Origin: an uncultured Clostridia bacterium
GTDB taxonomy: Bacteria > Bacillota > Clostridia > Christensenellales > Aristaeellaceae
DNA length: 64,000 nt
Assembly (NCBI GenBank): GCA_947167215.1
Contig: CAMVHE010000006.1
Coordinates: 1 to 64,000, forward strand
Reading direction: 5' to 3'
Shown here: positions 42,152-52,321 of the stretch, piece after piece
Layout: each line of letters starts with the position of its first letter
How positions within the stretch are numbered: the first letter of the stretch is position 1
Notes under the pieces: model-generated
Database searches by the model: none
Told to the model about the DNA's origin: nothing
Seen by the model: the letters and a program-made list of their open reading frames with translations, nothing else
Position numbers and translations under genes: made by a program

Positions 42152-43834
42152 ATGGAAAAATCATACGTCATTGGACTGGACTATGGCTCTCTTTCCTGCA
42201 GGGGAATTCTGGTCTGTCTGCAGGATGGATGTACTGCAGCGGAAGCGGAATATGCTTTTCCTCATGGAGCCATTTCCCGTCATGCTCCGGATGGGACCGC
42301 ACTCCCGGAGGGATGGGTCCTTCAGGATCCTTCTGACTTTGAAGAAGCGCTTTTTACTACAGTGAGAGCACTTATGGAAAAGAGCCGTGCCGAACCTTCT
42401 GCGGTACTTGCAATTGGAATTGATACAACGGCAAGTACGGTTATTCCGGTAGATTCGGAACTGCGGCCGCTCTGTTATCAGCCCCGGTGGAAAAGCAACC
42501 GGTATGCATGGCCAATGATGTGGAAACATCATGCATCCGCACCGTATGCCGTTGCCATGACAAAGGCGCTTTCCGAGAGAGGAAGTTCATTGCTTTCAAG
42601 ATATGGCGGTGCGATAGGTGCCGAATTTTTCCTGCCCAAGGTTGTCCAGATTGCAGTGGAAGAACCGGAGGTATACAAAGCGGCAGATACTTTTCTGGAA
42701 CTTGGGGATTATCTGGTCAGCCTGCTTGTCGGTCATGAAACAAGAAGCGGAACTATGCTGGAATGCAAAGCAGGGTGGACAAGGGATACGGGATACCTTT
42801 CTTCCGCATTCTTTGAGTCCATTGGTGTGCCGGATGTTCCCGGGGAGAAACTGATGGGAAGAGGGGGAAAGGAAGAAAGCGATTTCTGGCCCGGGGAAAA
42901 GGCAGGAACCCTATGCGAAGAAATGGCAGTAAAACTGGGCCTGAATTCCGGCACCGCAGTAACGGCGGCACAGATGGATGGATATGCGGGGCTTCCCGGC
43001 AGCGGTATATCTGAAGAAGGCAGACTGATGATGATGGTGGGAACATCCACTGCATATATGCTGCTTCAGCACCAGGGCAGGCCGATACCGGGAATCTGCG
43101 GCGCAACCGAAGACAGCATCCTGCCGGGGTATACCAGTTATGCGTGCGGCCAGGCCAGTGTGGGGGATGCCTTTGAATGGGCGGTGAACAATGTGTTTAC
43201 GGCTTCCTGTCGGCAAAAGGCACTTGAACAGGGCGTAAACCCGCATGAATACTTGTCGGGCCTCGCCGGGAAAATGAAACCGGGCGAATGCGGTCTGCTG
43301 GCATTGGACTGGCTGAATGGAAATAAAAGCATCCTGAATGATGCTGATTTATCCGGAATGATCCTGGGACTGACGCTGAGGACCCGTCCCGAACATATTT
43401 ACCGCAGCCTGATGGAAGCAACGGGATTCGGAGCGCGGAAGATTATCGAAAACCTGGAGAAGCAAGGTGTCCATGTGGGCGCGATAAGCGTTACAGGAGG
43501 CATTGCACGGAAAAACCAGGTGCTGATGCAGATGTATGCAGACATTCTCGGACGCGAGATAGGTGTGATGGAAGCGGAACAGACAGCAGCGCTTGGGGCT
43601 GCGGTATATGCAGCTGCAGCGGCGGGTGCCTTTCAGACGGTGGAGAACGCTGTTGAGAAGCTGGCAGACCATCCGGTCCGGACCTATTATCCCGATCCGG
43701 AAAACCACAGATTATATGATGTGCTTTATGAGCAATACAGCAGACTTCATGATCTGTTTGGAAGCGGTGAAAATTCGATGATGGCAACGCTTCGTGCTCT
43801 GGCCAAAGAAAACAGGGGGGAAAGTCATGAGTAA
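42152..43834 (+). CDS. Ribulokinase-like FGGY sugar kinase
   Basis: 560 aa, the size of AraB-type ribulokinases. Matches are VIGLDYGSLSCRGILVCLQD at the N-terminus, ALPEGWVLQDPSDFEEAL, IGIDTTAST near residue 90, PMMWKHHASAPYAV, and the FGGY C-terminal domain with VGTSTAYMLL and ISVTGGIARKNQ. It phosphorylates a keto- or ketopentose-like sugar with ATP in the cytosol. It starts 5 bases after the permease and overlaps the sulfatase gene by 8 bases. No isomerase is in the operon; one or more of the FAD oxidoreductases might supply the keto sugar, though this is inference. Ribulokinase identity is by family resemblance and not proof of substrate. Confidence 0.85.
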   Translation: MEKSYVIGLDYGSLSCRGILVCLQDGCTAAEAEYAFPHGAISRHAPDGTALPEGWVLQDPSDFEEALFTTVRALMEKSRAEPSAVLAIGIDTTASTVIPVDSELRPLCYQPRWKSNRYAWPMMWKHHASAPYAVAMTKALSERGSSLLSRYGGAIGAEFFLPKVVQIAVEEPEVYKAADTFLELGDYLVSLLVGHETRSGTMLECKAGWTRDTGYLSSAFFESIGVPDVPGEKLMGRGGKEESDFWPGEKAGTLCEEMAVKLGLNSGTAVTAAQMDGYAGLPGSGISEEGRLMMMVGTSTAYMLLQHQGRPIPGICGATEDSILPGYTSYACGQASVGDAFEWAVNNVFTASCRQKALEQGVNPHEYLSGLAGKMKPGECGLLALDWLNGNKSILNDADLSGMILGLTLRTRPEHIYRSLMEATGFGARKIIENLEKQGVHVGAISVTGGIARKNQVLMQMYADILGREIGVMEAEQTAALGAAVYAAAAAGAFQTVENAVEKLADHPVRTYYPDPENHRLYDVLYEQYSRLHDLFGSGENSMMATLRALAKENRGESHE

Positions 43835-45317
43835 AGGAAAACATGTACTGATGATTATGACGGACCAGCAGAGGTTTGATACGATTCATGCACTGGGGTG
43901 TGAGAAAGCGATAACACCGAATCTGGATGCACTTGCAGAAGACAGCCGTGTCTTTACCCACTGTTATACCAGCAGCCCTGTCTGTGCGCCGGCGAGACTG
44001 TCATTGTACAGCGGACTGTATCCTGCAAAACATGGCAGTGCCAACAACAGCCCGAACCTCTGCTACACCGGGGACGGTATGTATGGAATCATGAGTGATG
44101 CGGGTGTGGATACGCTGGCAATCGGGAAAATGCATTTCATTCAGGGCAGATACGAACTCCACGGGCTTCAGCGAAGAATTACCCAGGAAGAACTTCCGAA
44201 TCCGGAAAATGATGATTACACGAAGTTCCTGATGAATACCGATTATCGCTATGTTATCGATTACAATGGACAGCGGAGTGAAATGTATTACATTCCGCAG
44301 ATTTCCCAGCTGCCGCAGCAACTGCATCCGACGCAATGGATCGGCGACAGGGCAGTAGAGGCAGTGAAGGAACTGGACCCGGAAAGAAATCAGTTTCTCT
44401 TTGTATCCTTTATCCATCCCCATCCGCCGTTTGCCCCGCCGGTTCCCTGGAATAAAATCCACCGGGAAGAATTGTACGAGCCTTTTGTCCCGGAGCATCC
44501 GGAGAATGTGATAACCTATCATAATTATCAGCAGAACACCTATAAGGGGCTGTCTTCCGGAGTGGATCTGCATCTGCTGACGGTAATGAAGAATTACTAT
44601 TATGACTGCATCACCTTTGTGGATTACCAGATAGGCAGAATCATTGCGGAACTGAAGGAAAAAGGGCTTTATGATGATACCTTGATCATATTTACATCGG
44701 ATCACGGGGAACTGCTGGGAGATTACCATTGCCTTGGAAAACGCACAATGCTGGACTGCGTGGCGCGGGTCCCGCTGATGATCCGAAAGCCGGGGGAGAC
44801 GGCCGGAATCATGGATGAGGTCTGTTCCAATGTGGATCTTTATCCGACGATTCTTGATTATATGGGCATCCCCGGGGAACCGGAGAGGGACGGAGTGGAT
44901 CTGTTTGGCAATCTGTCAGACAGGGAATTTGTCTATTCTCAGTATGCCAACGGAACAACCGGCCTCTATATGATAGCATCCCGGAAGGACAAGCTGATCT
45001 ATTCGGCTGTGGAGGATATGTATCAGTATTTTGATGCTTTCCCGGAAGCAGAGAACCGTTATTCGGAAGACAATCCGCGATGCCGGCAAATGAAAAAACT
45101 GCTGGATGCATATATTGCTTCGGATCAGGCGATAGACAAGGATGACAGAAAGATTGACCTTCAGGAATATCTGAAAGACTATCATTATCGCCTTGTCAAG
45201 CAGGACAGTGTAAACCGTGAAAAGGATGAAAAAGGTATGCTGCCGCCGGGATACACAATTGATACGGGCATTGTATATACCTGGATGAAGAAGGAAACGG
45301 ACGCCAAACCCTGGTAG
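43827..45317 (+). CDS. Type I sulfatase (Cys-type)
   Basis: 496 aa. The formylglycine motif is Cys53 in PVCAPARLSLYSG (C-A-P-A-R), a variant of CxPxR. Metal-site sequences are MIMTDQQRF near the N-terminus (Asp13) and IFTSDHGELLGDYH near residue 290. It needs an anaerobic sulfatase-maturating enzyme, not seen here. There is no signal peptide, so it acts in the cytosol after import, which matches a pathway that imports sulfated sugar first. Its start overlaps the FGGY kinase by 8 bases (GGGGGAAAG upstream); the longer frame from 43794 is not supported. Confidence 0.9.
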   Translation: MSKGKHVLMIMTDQQRFDTIHALGCEKAITPNLDALAEDSRVFTHCYTSSPVCAPARLSLYSGLYPAKHGSANNSPNLCYTGDGMYGIMSDAGVDTLAIGKMHFIQGRYELHGLQRRITQEELPNPENDDYTKFLMNTDYRYVIDYNGQRSEMYYIPQISQLPQQLHPTQWIGDRAVEAVKELDPERNQFLFVSFIHPHPPFAPPVPWNKIHREELYEPFVPEHPENVITYHNYQQNTYKGLSSGVDLHLLTVMKNYYYDCITFVDYQIGRIIAELKEKGLYDDTLIIFTSDHGELLGDYHCLGKRTMLDCVARVPLMIRKPGETAGIMDEVCSNVDLYPTILDYMGIPGEPERDGVDLFGNLSDREFVYSQYANGTTGLYMIASRKDKLIYSAVEDMYQYFDAFPEAENRYSEDNPRCRQMKKLLDAYIASDQAIDKDDRKIDLQEYLKDYHYRLVKQDSVNREKDEKGMLPPGYTIDTGIVYTWMKKETDAKPW

Positions 45318-45430
45318 GACGGTATCGGACATCCGGGGATGATTCAGCGCACGCGGTGCACGGAATAACAGAAATCAGAGAAAACAGAACTGGCAGCAGG
45401 ATGCCGGTGTACATGTGCCGGGAAACGCAG

Positions 45431-45450
45431 AAAACAGGGGTTTCTGTTTT
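45431..45450 (+). terminator. Weak internal hairpin
   Basis: AAAACAG (45431-45437) and CTGTTTT (45444-45450) pair around GGGTTT. It lies in the 208-base gap between sulfatase and FAD oxidoreductase and may attenuate the distal genes. Confidence 0.4.
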
Positions 45451-45525
45451 TGCCCGCAAAAAAGCAAACGGAGCAATCCGGCCCATAAACAGAAAAAGCA
45501 GGCACATGGGCAAGGAGGAGTAAGG

Positions 45526-46809
45526 ATGAGAGTCTACAGCGATCATTATAATGTAGTGGTGTGCGGCGGCGGTCCTTCCGGTATCGCGGCAGCAGTGGCG
45601 GCTGCCCGTATGGGAGCAAAGACAGCACTCGTAGAGCGGTATGGTATTGTCGGGGGCATGATGACTTCCGGGTATGTCAACCCCATTCTGGGCTCAGTTT
45701 CACAGGGAACGATGTATGACGAGATAATACAGCTTCTTGGCGCTACCGGGATGAAGACAAGAAACGGATGGGAAATGAGTGTTGATGCGGAAGAAGCAAA
45801 ATACCGTCTGCTGCGCTTTGTGGAAGAGGCAGGAGTAGATATCTTTCTCCAGACACCCATTGTTGAAGTACAGAAAAATGACAGAAGTGTGACAGGCATA
45901 CGGATCGGAACACAGGAAGGGCTGAAAACGCTTTATGCAGATGTGACAGTGGATGCTACAGGCGACGGGTTTGTGGCAGCACGTGCAGGAGCGTCTTTCC
46001 AGATTGGACGGGATGCAGATGGCCTTTGTCAGCCGGCAACCCTGGAGTTTGTGGTGGGACCGGTTGACGAGGAAAAGGCGATAACCTGCTGGGGAGGAAC
46101 GGACCCGGTACGTCTGCCGGACGGAACGCCATATGTGGAATTCTGCGCACAGGCAAATGCGCGTGGAGAACTGCCGGAGAATGTTGCGGTAGTAAGACTG
46201 CACCGTACCGGATGGCCGGGAGAGCGGAGCATTAATGCCACGCAGGTCAATGGATGCAATACATTGAGCCCGGAAGGAGCATTGGATGCAGAACTGGAAT
46301 TGCGCAGACAGGTGGAAAGCATTGTGCGATTCCTTCGGAAATATGTTCCCGGCTATGAAGAATCCAGGCTGAAGGGTTCAGGCAGTACGCTTGGAGTGAG
46401 AGAATCCCGCAGAATTATGGGAGATTATATTCTGCAGGATGCGGATGTGGAAAACGGGAACGTACAGAAGGATGCAATAGTGCACAAAGCGTGGTTTCTG
46501 ATTGACATCCACAATCCCAAGGGAAGCGGACAGGCGGAAGGGCATTCTCATCCGGCAAAACCATATGATATACCTTACCGCTGCCTTCTTCCGAAAGGCG
46601 TTGAAGGAATGCTGACCTGCGGGCGCTGCATCTCCGGCACGCATCGTGCCCATGCCAGTTACAGGGTAATGGGAATATGCCTTGCAACAGGTCAGGCGGC
46701 GGGTGTGGCAGCTGCACTTGCCGCGCAGAGAGGCGTAACGCCGAGAGCGCTGCCTGCAGAGGCAGTGCAGAAAGCGTTGACGGAAAGCGGCGTAAAACTC
46801 TTTGACTGA
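45526..46809 (+). CDS. FAD-dependent oxidoreductase (FAD_oxidored type), third copy
   Basis: 427 aa. Dinucleotide motif VVVCGGGPSGIAAAVAAARM near residue 10, then LVERYGIVGGMMTSGYVNPI. The conserved middle block is GSGSTLGVRESRRIMGDYIL and the C-terminal end GRCISGTHRAHASYRVMGIC with ATGQAAGVAAAL. It is a full-length homologue of the enzymes at 34873 and 37512 but clearly diverged from both. AAGGAGGAG precedes ATG 45526. It is cytosolic. Its position between two sulfatases suggests that it works on the same sulfated sugar, perhaps at a different carbon. Confidence 0.85.
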   Translation: MRVYSDHYNVVVCGGGPSGIAAAVAAARMGAKTALVERYGIVGGMMTSGYVNPILGSVSQGTMYDEIIQLLGATGMKTRNGWEMSVDAEEAKYRLLRFVEEAGVDIFLQTPIVEVQKNDRSVTGIRIGTQEGLKTLYADVTVDATGDGFVAARAGASFQIGRDADGLCQPATLEFVVGPVDEEKAITCWGGTDPVRLPDGTPYVEFCAQANARGELPENVAVVRLHRTGWPGERSINATQVNGCNTLSPEGALDAELELRRQVESIVRFLRKYVPGYEESRLKGSGSTLGVRESRRIMGDYILQDADVENGNVQKDAIVHKAWFLIDIHNPKGSGQAEGHSHPAKPYDIPYRCLLPKGVEGMLTCGRCISGTHRAHASYRVMGICLATGQAAGVAAALAAQRGVTPRALPAEAVQKALTESGVKLFD

Positions 46810-46870
46810 GGAGCATCTGTGCAGCAACAGGATGCCGGCCGGCATATGCATGTGAATGGAGGAAAAACTC

Positions 46871-48289
46871 ATGAAAAAGCGGCCTAATATTCTCTGGCTT
46901 TGTTCGGATCAGCAGCGTTTTGATACGATCCATGCATTAGGCAATCCGGTGATTGATACACCGAATTTTGACCGGCTGTGTGAAAATGGAGTTGCCTTTG
47001 AAACGGTATATTGTCAGAACCCGGTATGCACACCCAGCCGGGCCAGCTTTCTCAGCGGCAAATATCCTTCTTCGATTAATGCAAATATTCTTGGAGCAGA
47101 GAATAACCCTGAACACTGCACCCTGATACCCAAGGCATTGAAGGACAGCGGATACCACTGCGGAAACATTGGAAAACTGCATATTTCGGCTGCCTGGTAC
47201 GGGTATGAGAAGCGGGGGGATGATGGCTACGATGAATTTATCTACAGCCTCGGTTCGGGCCATCAGCTTGAAGACGGATACAGCGAATATGCTAATTGGC
47301 TGAAGGAAAAAGGAATTGATTTTCATACGATCTTTACCAATGAAGGCGGAGATTACTACTGGTACAGGGAAGATGCACCCGTAGATCTGCGGCAGACAGC
47401 ATGGTGCGCAGAAAAAGCAGTGGAGTTCATGGAAAAAAACAAGGACAGACCATGGTTTTTAAGCGTCAATTGTTTTGATCCCCATCCTCCCTATGATGCG
47501 CCGCTTGAACTGGTGAACAAGTACCTGCAGAAAGGCGTTCCCGAACCGATATACAACCCCTCCGATGAAGAACTTTTCAGGAAGCTTCCGGCAATGCATC
47601 ATCAGACGAGATGGGTAAGTGCTCCGGGTGAGGAAATGCGGCGAAACAAGGCATCTTATTACGGATGCTGCGAAATAGTGGACAGGCATTATGGATGGAT
47701 TGTGGACGCTGTGGACCGTCTCGGACTCAGAGAAGATACCATCATAATATTTACATCGGATCACGGAGAAATGCTGGGAGACCATGGCCTGAAACTGAAG
47801 GGATGCAGATTTTACGAGGGGGCGGTTCATGTACCTTTGATCATTTCCTGTCCTTCCCGTTTTTATACAGGCAAGCAGGTGTCCGGACTGGTTGAACTCA
47901 CCGATCTGGCTCCGACAATTGCAGAAATATGCGGAATCGATTTTCCGGATACGCACGGACACAGTCTTCTGCCTCATTTGTGCGACTGTGGAAGGGAGGC
48001 CTACAGACGGGAATATGCCCGGTGTGAATACTATGCTTCGAATATGAACAGCGATCTGGGACCGGTTCCTTCCTATGCCACGATGTTCAGGACGGAACGA
48101 TATAAGCTGATTACCTATCATGGTATAGATGCCGGGGAATTGTATGATATGGAAAATGACCCTGAAGAAACGAATAACCTGTGGGATGATCCCAACTATG
48201 AAAAACTGCGGTTTGAGCTGGTAAAGCGATCTTTCGATGTGGCTATGGTTGTACAGCGCCCGGGACAGAAACGGGTTGGGAGGTATTAA
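46871..48289 (+). CDS. Type I sulfatase (Cys-type), second copy
   Basis: 472 aa. Formylglycine motif Cys53 in PVCTPSRASFLSG, the canonical C-T-P-S-R. Metal-binding stretches are WLCSDQQRFDTI at the N-terminus (Asp13) and IFTSDHGEMLGDHG near residue 295. No signal peptide. It shares only general family identity with the other sulfatase, so two different ester positions or two sugars are likely. ATG 46871 follows GGAGGAAAAA. It is the last recognised gene of the operon. Its stop overlaps the ATG of a 26-codon frame. Confidence 0.9.
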   Translation: MKKRPNILWLCSDQQRFDTIHALGNPVIDTPNFDRLCENGVAFETVYCQNPVCTPSRASFLSGKYPSSINANILGAENNPEHCTLIPKALKDSGYHCGNIGKLHISAAWYGYEKRGDDGYDEFIYSLGSGHQLEDGYSEYANWLKEKGIDFHTIFTNEGGDYYWYREDAPVDLRQTAWCAEKAVEFMEKNKDRPWFLSVNCFDPHPPYDAPLELVNKYLQKGVPEPIYNPSDEELFRKLPAMHHQTRWVSAPGEEMRRNKASYYGCCEIVDRHYGWIVDAVDRLGLREDTIIIFTSDHGEMLGDHGLKLKGCRFYEGAVHVPLIISCPSRFYTGKQVSGLVELTDLAPTIAEICGIDFPDTHGHSLLPHLCDCGREAYRREYARCEYYASNMNSDLGPVPSYATMFRTERYKLITYHGIDAGELYDMENDPEETNNLWDDPNYEKLRFELVKRSFDVAMVVQRPGQKRVGRY

Positions 48290-48369
48290 TGACGTTGGAC
48301 GAATTGCAGTATAAAATGGAGGACGTTTTCCTAATGAATAGCTGGTATTATTTGTGTACAGGAACATGA
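48289..48369 (+). CDS. 26-codon frame coupled to the sulfatase
   Basis: ATG 48289 shares a base with the sulfatase stop and has GGGAGG upstream, then reads MTLDELQYKMEDVFLMNSWY and a few more codons to TGA at 48367-48369. It may be a genuine short peptide or the 5' stub of a longer operon gene cut off where the AT-rich island begins. No family is recognised. Confidence 0.4.
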   Translation: MTLDELQYKMEDVFLMNSWYYLCTGT

Positions 48370-48441
48370 GAATGCATCAACAAGCAGGATTCATGCAATA
48401 CAGGAAAGATTTTGAGTTTGGATAATAACAAGTTCGAAATA

Positions 48442-48480
48442 AAGAGGAGCCGCTGTATTTTTCAGCAGTTCCTCTTTTTA
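48442..48480 (+). terminator. Terminator of the sulfatase operon
   Basis: AAGAGGA (48442-48448) pairs with TCCTCTT (48470-48476), with inner GCTG/CAGC pairing, followed by TTTA. Confidence 0.7.
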
Positions 48481-49180
48481 TAGCTTTACACAAAATCAGG
48501 GATGACTTGACTAACATCTCAAAACATTTTTTTCACGCTACATCTATCCATTCCTCGGCTCTTTGACTTTTTAGAATCGCTTCAGTCTACTTTACCAGAT
48601 AATGGGTATCTCTACAGCAATTTGGAATTTCATTTATGCTATAATCCGATTTATATGGTCTATATCGTTTATTACACAGAGACACGAAAACAAGAAATTC
48701 CTGTTATGAAGCAGTTGTTTATACTGCAGAATTTATGCCTTTTCTGGCACTTTGGAAGAACATACATGTTGTATTATTCAACCATTTAGATTACAATGGA
48801 GAATGGTGTAAGATTTTTTCGTGTACGTATTGAAAGGATTTAGATAGTAATTCAGGATGATACCTGAATGATATATTTGTCTTTACTCAACACTCGGCAG
48901 TTGCTTACAAATAGAGATGAACTTTTCCTGGATAGGGTTGTGTCACAAGGTATCACCATTGCTGTATTCAGGGATAGAAGGAAATGGATGTCTCTTATTG
49001 ACAAGCATAAAAATACGATTCTATTTTTGAAACGCAATTCTCACTGAGTTTCCAGATTAAAGGAGACTAAGCTACCAAAGAATGCCCTACTACAGTCTTT
49101 CGCACAGCAGGCGGCAGATCCGTAATGCGAGGTGTGTCTATCGGTGAATGGAACATTATTAATTAACAGGAGAATGCTTT
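48481..49180. other. AT-rich stretch at the island's left edge, probable gene remnants
   Basis: No full gene. Two frames read like protein but lack a usable start or a family: about 48562-48789 on the plus strand (LFDFLESLQSTLPDNGYLYS) and a 59-codon frame at 48868-49047 (DELFLDRVVSQGITIAVFRD). Neither has a ribosome binding site. A sharp drop in GC content from the sulfatase gene marks the junction. AACAGGAG at 49168-49175 is the ribosome binding site of the helicase gene. Confidence 0.45.
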
Positions 49181-52100
49181 ATGCTCAAACCAGGTCTATA
49201 TGAACAAATCATCAGCCGCTCCTTATCTCATGAACTGGAGTCTATTTCGGATGCCTGTAAGTATGTGGAGAAACTGGATAAGGAAGAAGCACCGCAGGCG
49301 TTGGCTGAGTATGTAGCAGAAGCGGTGCGAGCAACGTTAGAAGCGATGCCCTCCAAAAAAGATGAACTATTGCCCCAGTACATCACACTGGTGAATAAGG
49401 TACTGGATGTACTGACTCAGCAGTGGGAGGATATAAGAGAGAAGACTCTAGATTGTCGAGCGGAGAAGCTGGTGCAAATTTTACAAGAAGATGATCCCAA
49501 TCGCGCCCCCGGTATGACCGCAGCAAAGATGCCCCGACCGGAAACTCCGATGGCGGTGAGTAGTTTATTCACCGGAGCCGCTCATGAACCGAAAATGTTC
49601 ACCGAGTTACAAAAAGAAATTGCAAGTGCAGATCGGATTGACATGCTGGTTTCTTTTGTGAAATGGAGTGGTCTGAGGCTGATTATCGATGCGCTCAAAG
49701 ATTTTACTGCCCGAGGTGGTTTACTGCGGATCATCACTACATCATATATGGGTGCGACAGAAGTGAAGGCCGTCGACGAACTGGCGGCATTACCTAATGC
49801 AAAAATCAAGGTCAGCTATGACACTGCTCGTACCAGGCTTCATGCCAAGACCTATGTATTTTATCGAGACACGGGTTTTACTACTGCCTATGTGGGCTCT
49901 TCTAACTTGTCGAATGCTGCTATGAGTAATGGTCTGGAATGGAATCTGAAGCTAACTGCTATGGATCAGCCGGATACTTTGCGAAAAATCAATGCCACTT
50001 TTGACAGCTATTGGAATTCGGATGAATTTGAAATTTATACTACAGAAGCGCATTCTAGGTTAGCGGAAGCTTTAAAAGGAGAAAAATGGAAAGGTGAAAG
50101 ACAGGCGTTCTTGTTTGATATCCACCCATATCCCTATCAGCAGGCTATCTTGGACGAATTACGGGCGGAACGGGAAGTAAGAGGATATTATAGAAATCTG
50201 GTGGTAGCCGCCACCGGCACGGGTAAGACCGTTATTGCAGCGCTAGACTATCGCGCCTGGTGCAAGAACCATCCGCGGGAGCGAAATCGGCTGCTGTTCA
50301 TTTCTCACCGGGAAGAAATCTTGAAGCAAGGATTGGCAACCTATCAGGGCGTACTAAAGAATATGAACTTTGGTGAATTATGGGTAGGAAATTATCAAGC
50401 GGAAAAGTTGGATCATCTCTTTATTTCGGTGCAAACGCTGAATTCCCAGGCACTGTGGAAACGGTTACCTGCGGACTATTATGATTATATCGTTATTGAC
50501 GAAACACATCATGCTGCTGCTGAATCCTATGCAGAAGCACTGAAGACATTCAGCCCAAAGGTTCTGCTTGGGCTGACTGCAACGCCAGAACGAATGGATG
50601 GGAAATCCATTCAGGGTTTCTTTGATAATCGTATTGCGGCGGAAATCCGCCTGCCGGAAGCTATCGACAGAAAGTTACTGTGTCCCTTCCAATATTTTGG
50701 TGTATCCGATACCATTGACCTGAACAAGTTGAAATGGGCTCGGGGAAGCTATGACCGAACAGAGCTCAGCAATGTTTATACTTTGTCCGGTGCAGTAGCG
50801 AAGCAACGTGCTGATTATGTAATTCAGAGCTTGATTTACTATGCTGCTGATATGGAAGAAGTAAAGGCCTTGGGGTTCTGTGTATCCGTGGAACATGCTC
50901 ATTTCATGGCGGAGCATTTTAATGCAGCCGGAATTCCTGCAATGGCATTGGACAGCCATTCCAGCGATGAGGAACGTCGCACCGCCCGAAATAAGTTGAT
51001 CAGCGGCGATGTGAGAGTGATCTTTGTAGTGGACCTTTATAATGAAGGAGTGGATATTCCAGAGGTCAATACTGTTTTATTCCTACGGCCAACTGAATCG
51101 CTGACCATTTTCTTGCAGCAACTAGGCCGCGGTTTGCGTCTCAGCGAAGGCAAGGATTGTCTAACGGTATTAGACTTCATTGGTGCTGCTAACCGGAGGT
51201 ACAATTTTGAAGAGAAATTTGCTGCCATGCTGAGTGATAGCCACCACAACGTTAAGGAAGAAATCGAACGTGGTTTTACTGGAGCGCCGAAAGGTTGTTA
51301 TATTCAGTTGGAAAAAAAGGCTGCTAAAGTGGTTTTGGATAATATCAGCCACAGCTTCAGGGGACACGACGAACTGGTCAGCCGAATTCGTTCCTTTGAG
51401 GAGGACAGTGGACTGGAACTGACTTTCGACCAATTCCTCTCTTGGTATCACCTGACACCGGGCGACATTTACCGCAAAAAAATTTCTTTCGCTCGACTGT
51501 GCGTAGAGGCGGGCGTTAGAGAAAACTTTACAGAAGAAATTGAGGATACGCTCAGCAAAGTGTTATATCGGTTTGCTGCAGTTGATTCTCGCCGATGGAT
51601 TCAATTTTTGCTGAACATTCTGTCCCGGCTGGATAATGTTGACTTTGGCAAATTATCCCCTCTTGAGCAACGGATGCTACAAATGTTCTATATGACGGTG
51701 TGGGACAGTTATGCCCAGGATTGGAACAGTGATGAGGTGCTTGACCAGCTATACAGCCTATCCGATAGCCCGGTGATGTTAGCAGAACTTCAGGAACTGC
51801 TGCAATATCAGTACAATCACATTGACTTTATTGATTCCACCACTGACTTGGGTTTTGACTGCCCGTTGGACGTGCACTGTACGTATACTCAGCGCCAATT
51901 GCTAGCTGCGCTTGATTATAAGAATTTCAGTGCCATGCGTCAGGGCGTATTGTTTCTGCCTGAAAAGAAAATTGATGTTTTCCTGATTACGCTTAACAAG
52001 AGCGACAAGGATTATTCACCCACCACTATGTACGAGGACTATGCTATTAGCCCATCTCTTTTTCATTGGCAGAGCCAATCTACCACGGCTGCTGATTCAC

Positions 52101-52321
52101 CCACTGGTCAGCGATATATCCATCACGCCTTGCAAGGTAGCAGAATTCTTCTGTTTGTCCGTGAATTCAAGCAAGATGCCCTAGGAACCTCACCATATAC
52201 GTTCCTAGGCCAAGCTAAGTATGTCAGCCATACTGGCAGTAAACCCATGAATATAGTCTGGGAGCTTGAACAACCAATCCCGGCAAAGTATCTGAAACGG
52301 GTTCAGCAAGTGATAGGGTAA
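49181..52321 (+). CDS. PLD-domain/SF2 helicase with DUF3427-like C-terminus
   Basis: 1046 aa. Residues about 120-290 are a phospholipase D-like domain with HAK at His221-Lys223 and VGSSNLSNAA. Residues about 310-690 are a superfamily II helicase: Walker A AATGTGKT (343-350), DETH box (440-443), motif III GLTATPERMDG, motif V NEGVDIPEV and motif VI QLGRGLRLSEG. The remaining ~350 residues resemble DUF3427. This PLD-helicase-DUF3427 layout recurs in bacterial defence islands, where the helicase is thought to process foreign DNA; the role of this protein is not shown. AACAGGAG precedes ATG 49181. Codon use and GC content differ from the flanking genome. Confidence 0.85.
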   Translation: MLKPGLYEQIISRSLSHELESISDACKYVEKLDKEEAPQALAEYVAEAVRATLEAMPSKKDELLPQYITLVNKVLDVLTQQWEDIREKTLDCRAEKLVQILQEDDPNRAPGMTAAKMPRPETPMAVSSLFTGAAHEPKMFTELQKEIASADRIDMLVSFVKWSGLRLIIDALKDFTARGGLLRIITTSYMGATEVKAVDELAALPNAKIKVSYDTARTRLHAKTYVFYRDTGFTTAYVGSSNLSNAAMSNGLEWNLKLTAMDQPDTLRKINATFDSYWNSDEFEIYTTEAHSRLAEALKGEKWKGERQAFLFDIHPYPYQQAILDELRAEREVRGYYRNLVVAATGTGKTVIAALDYRAWCKNHPRERNRLLFISHREEILKQGLATYQGVLKNMNFGELWVGNYQAEKLDHLFISVQTLNSQALWKRLPADYYDYIVIDETHHAAAESYAEALKTFSPKVLLGLTATPERMDGKSIQGFFDNRIAAEIRLPEAIDRKLLCPFQYFGVSDTIDLNKLKWARGSYDRTELSNVYTLSGAVAKQRADYVIQSLIYYAADMEEVKALGFCVSVEHAHFMAEHFNAAGIPAMALDSHSSDEERRTARNKLISGDVRVIFVVDLYNEGVDIPEVNTVLFLRPTESLTIFLQQLGRGLRLSEGKDCLTVLDFIGAANRRYNFEEKFAAMLSDSHHNVKEEIERGFTGAPKGCYIQLEKKAAKVVLDNISHSFRGHDELVSRIRSFEEDSGLELTFDQFLSWYHLTPGDIYRKKISFARLCVEAGVRENFTEEIEDTLSKVLYRFAAVDSRRWIQFLLNILSRLDNVDFGKLSPLEQRMLQMFYMTVWDSYAQDWNSDEVLDQLYSLSDSPVMLAELQELLQYQYNHIDFIDSTTDLGFDCPLDVHCTYTQRQLLAALDYKNFSAMRQGVLFLPEKKIDVFLITLNKSDKDYSPTTMYEDYAISPSLFHWQSQSTTAADSPTGQRYIHHALQGSRILLFVREFKQDALGTSPYTFLGQAKYVSHTGSKPMNIVWELEQPIPAKYLKRVQQVIG

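Noticed and set aside
41506-42171. Minus-strand frames in the permease region
   Set aside because: Opposite clearly recognised ABC permease motifs.
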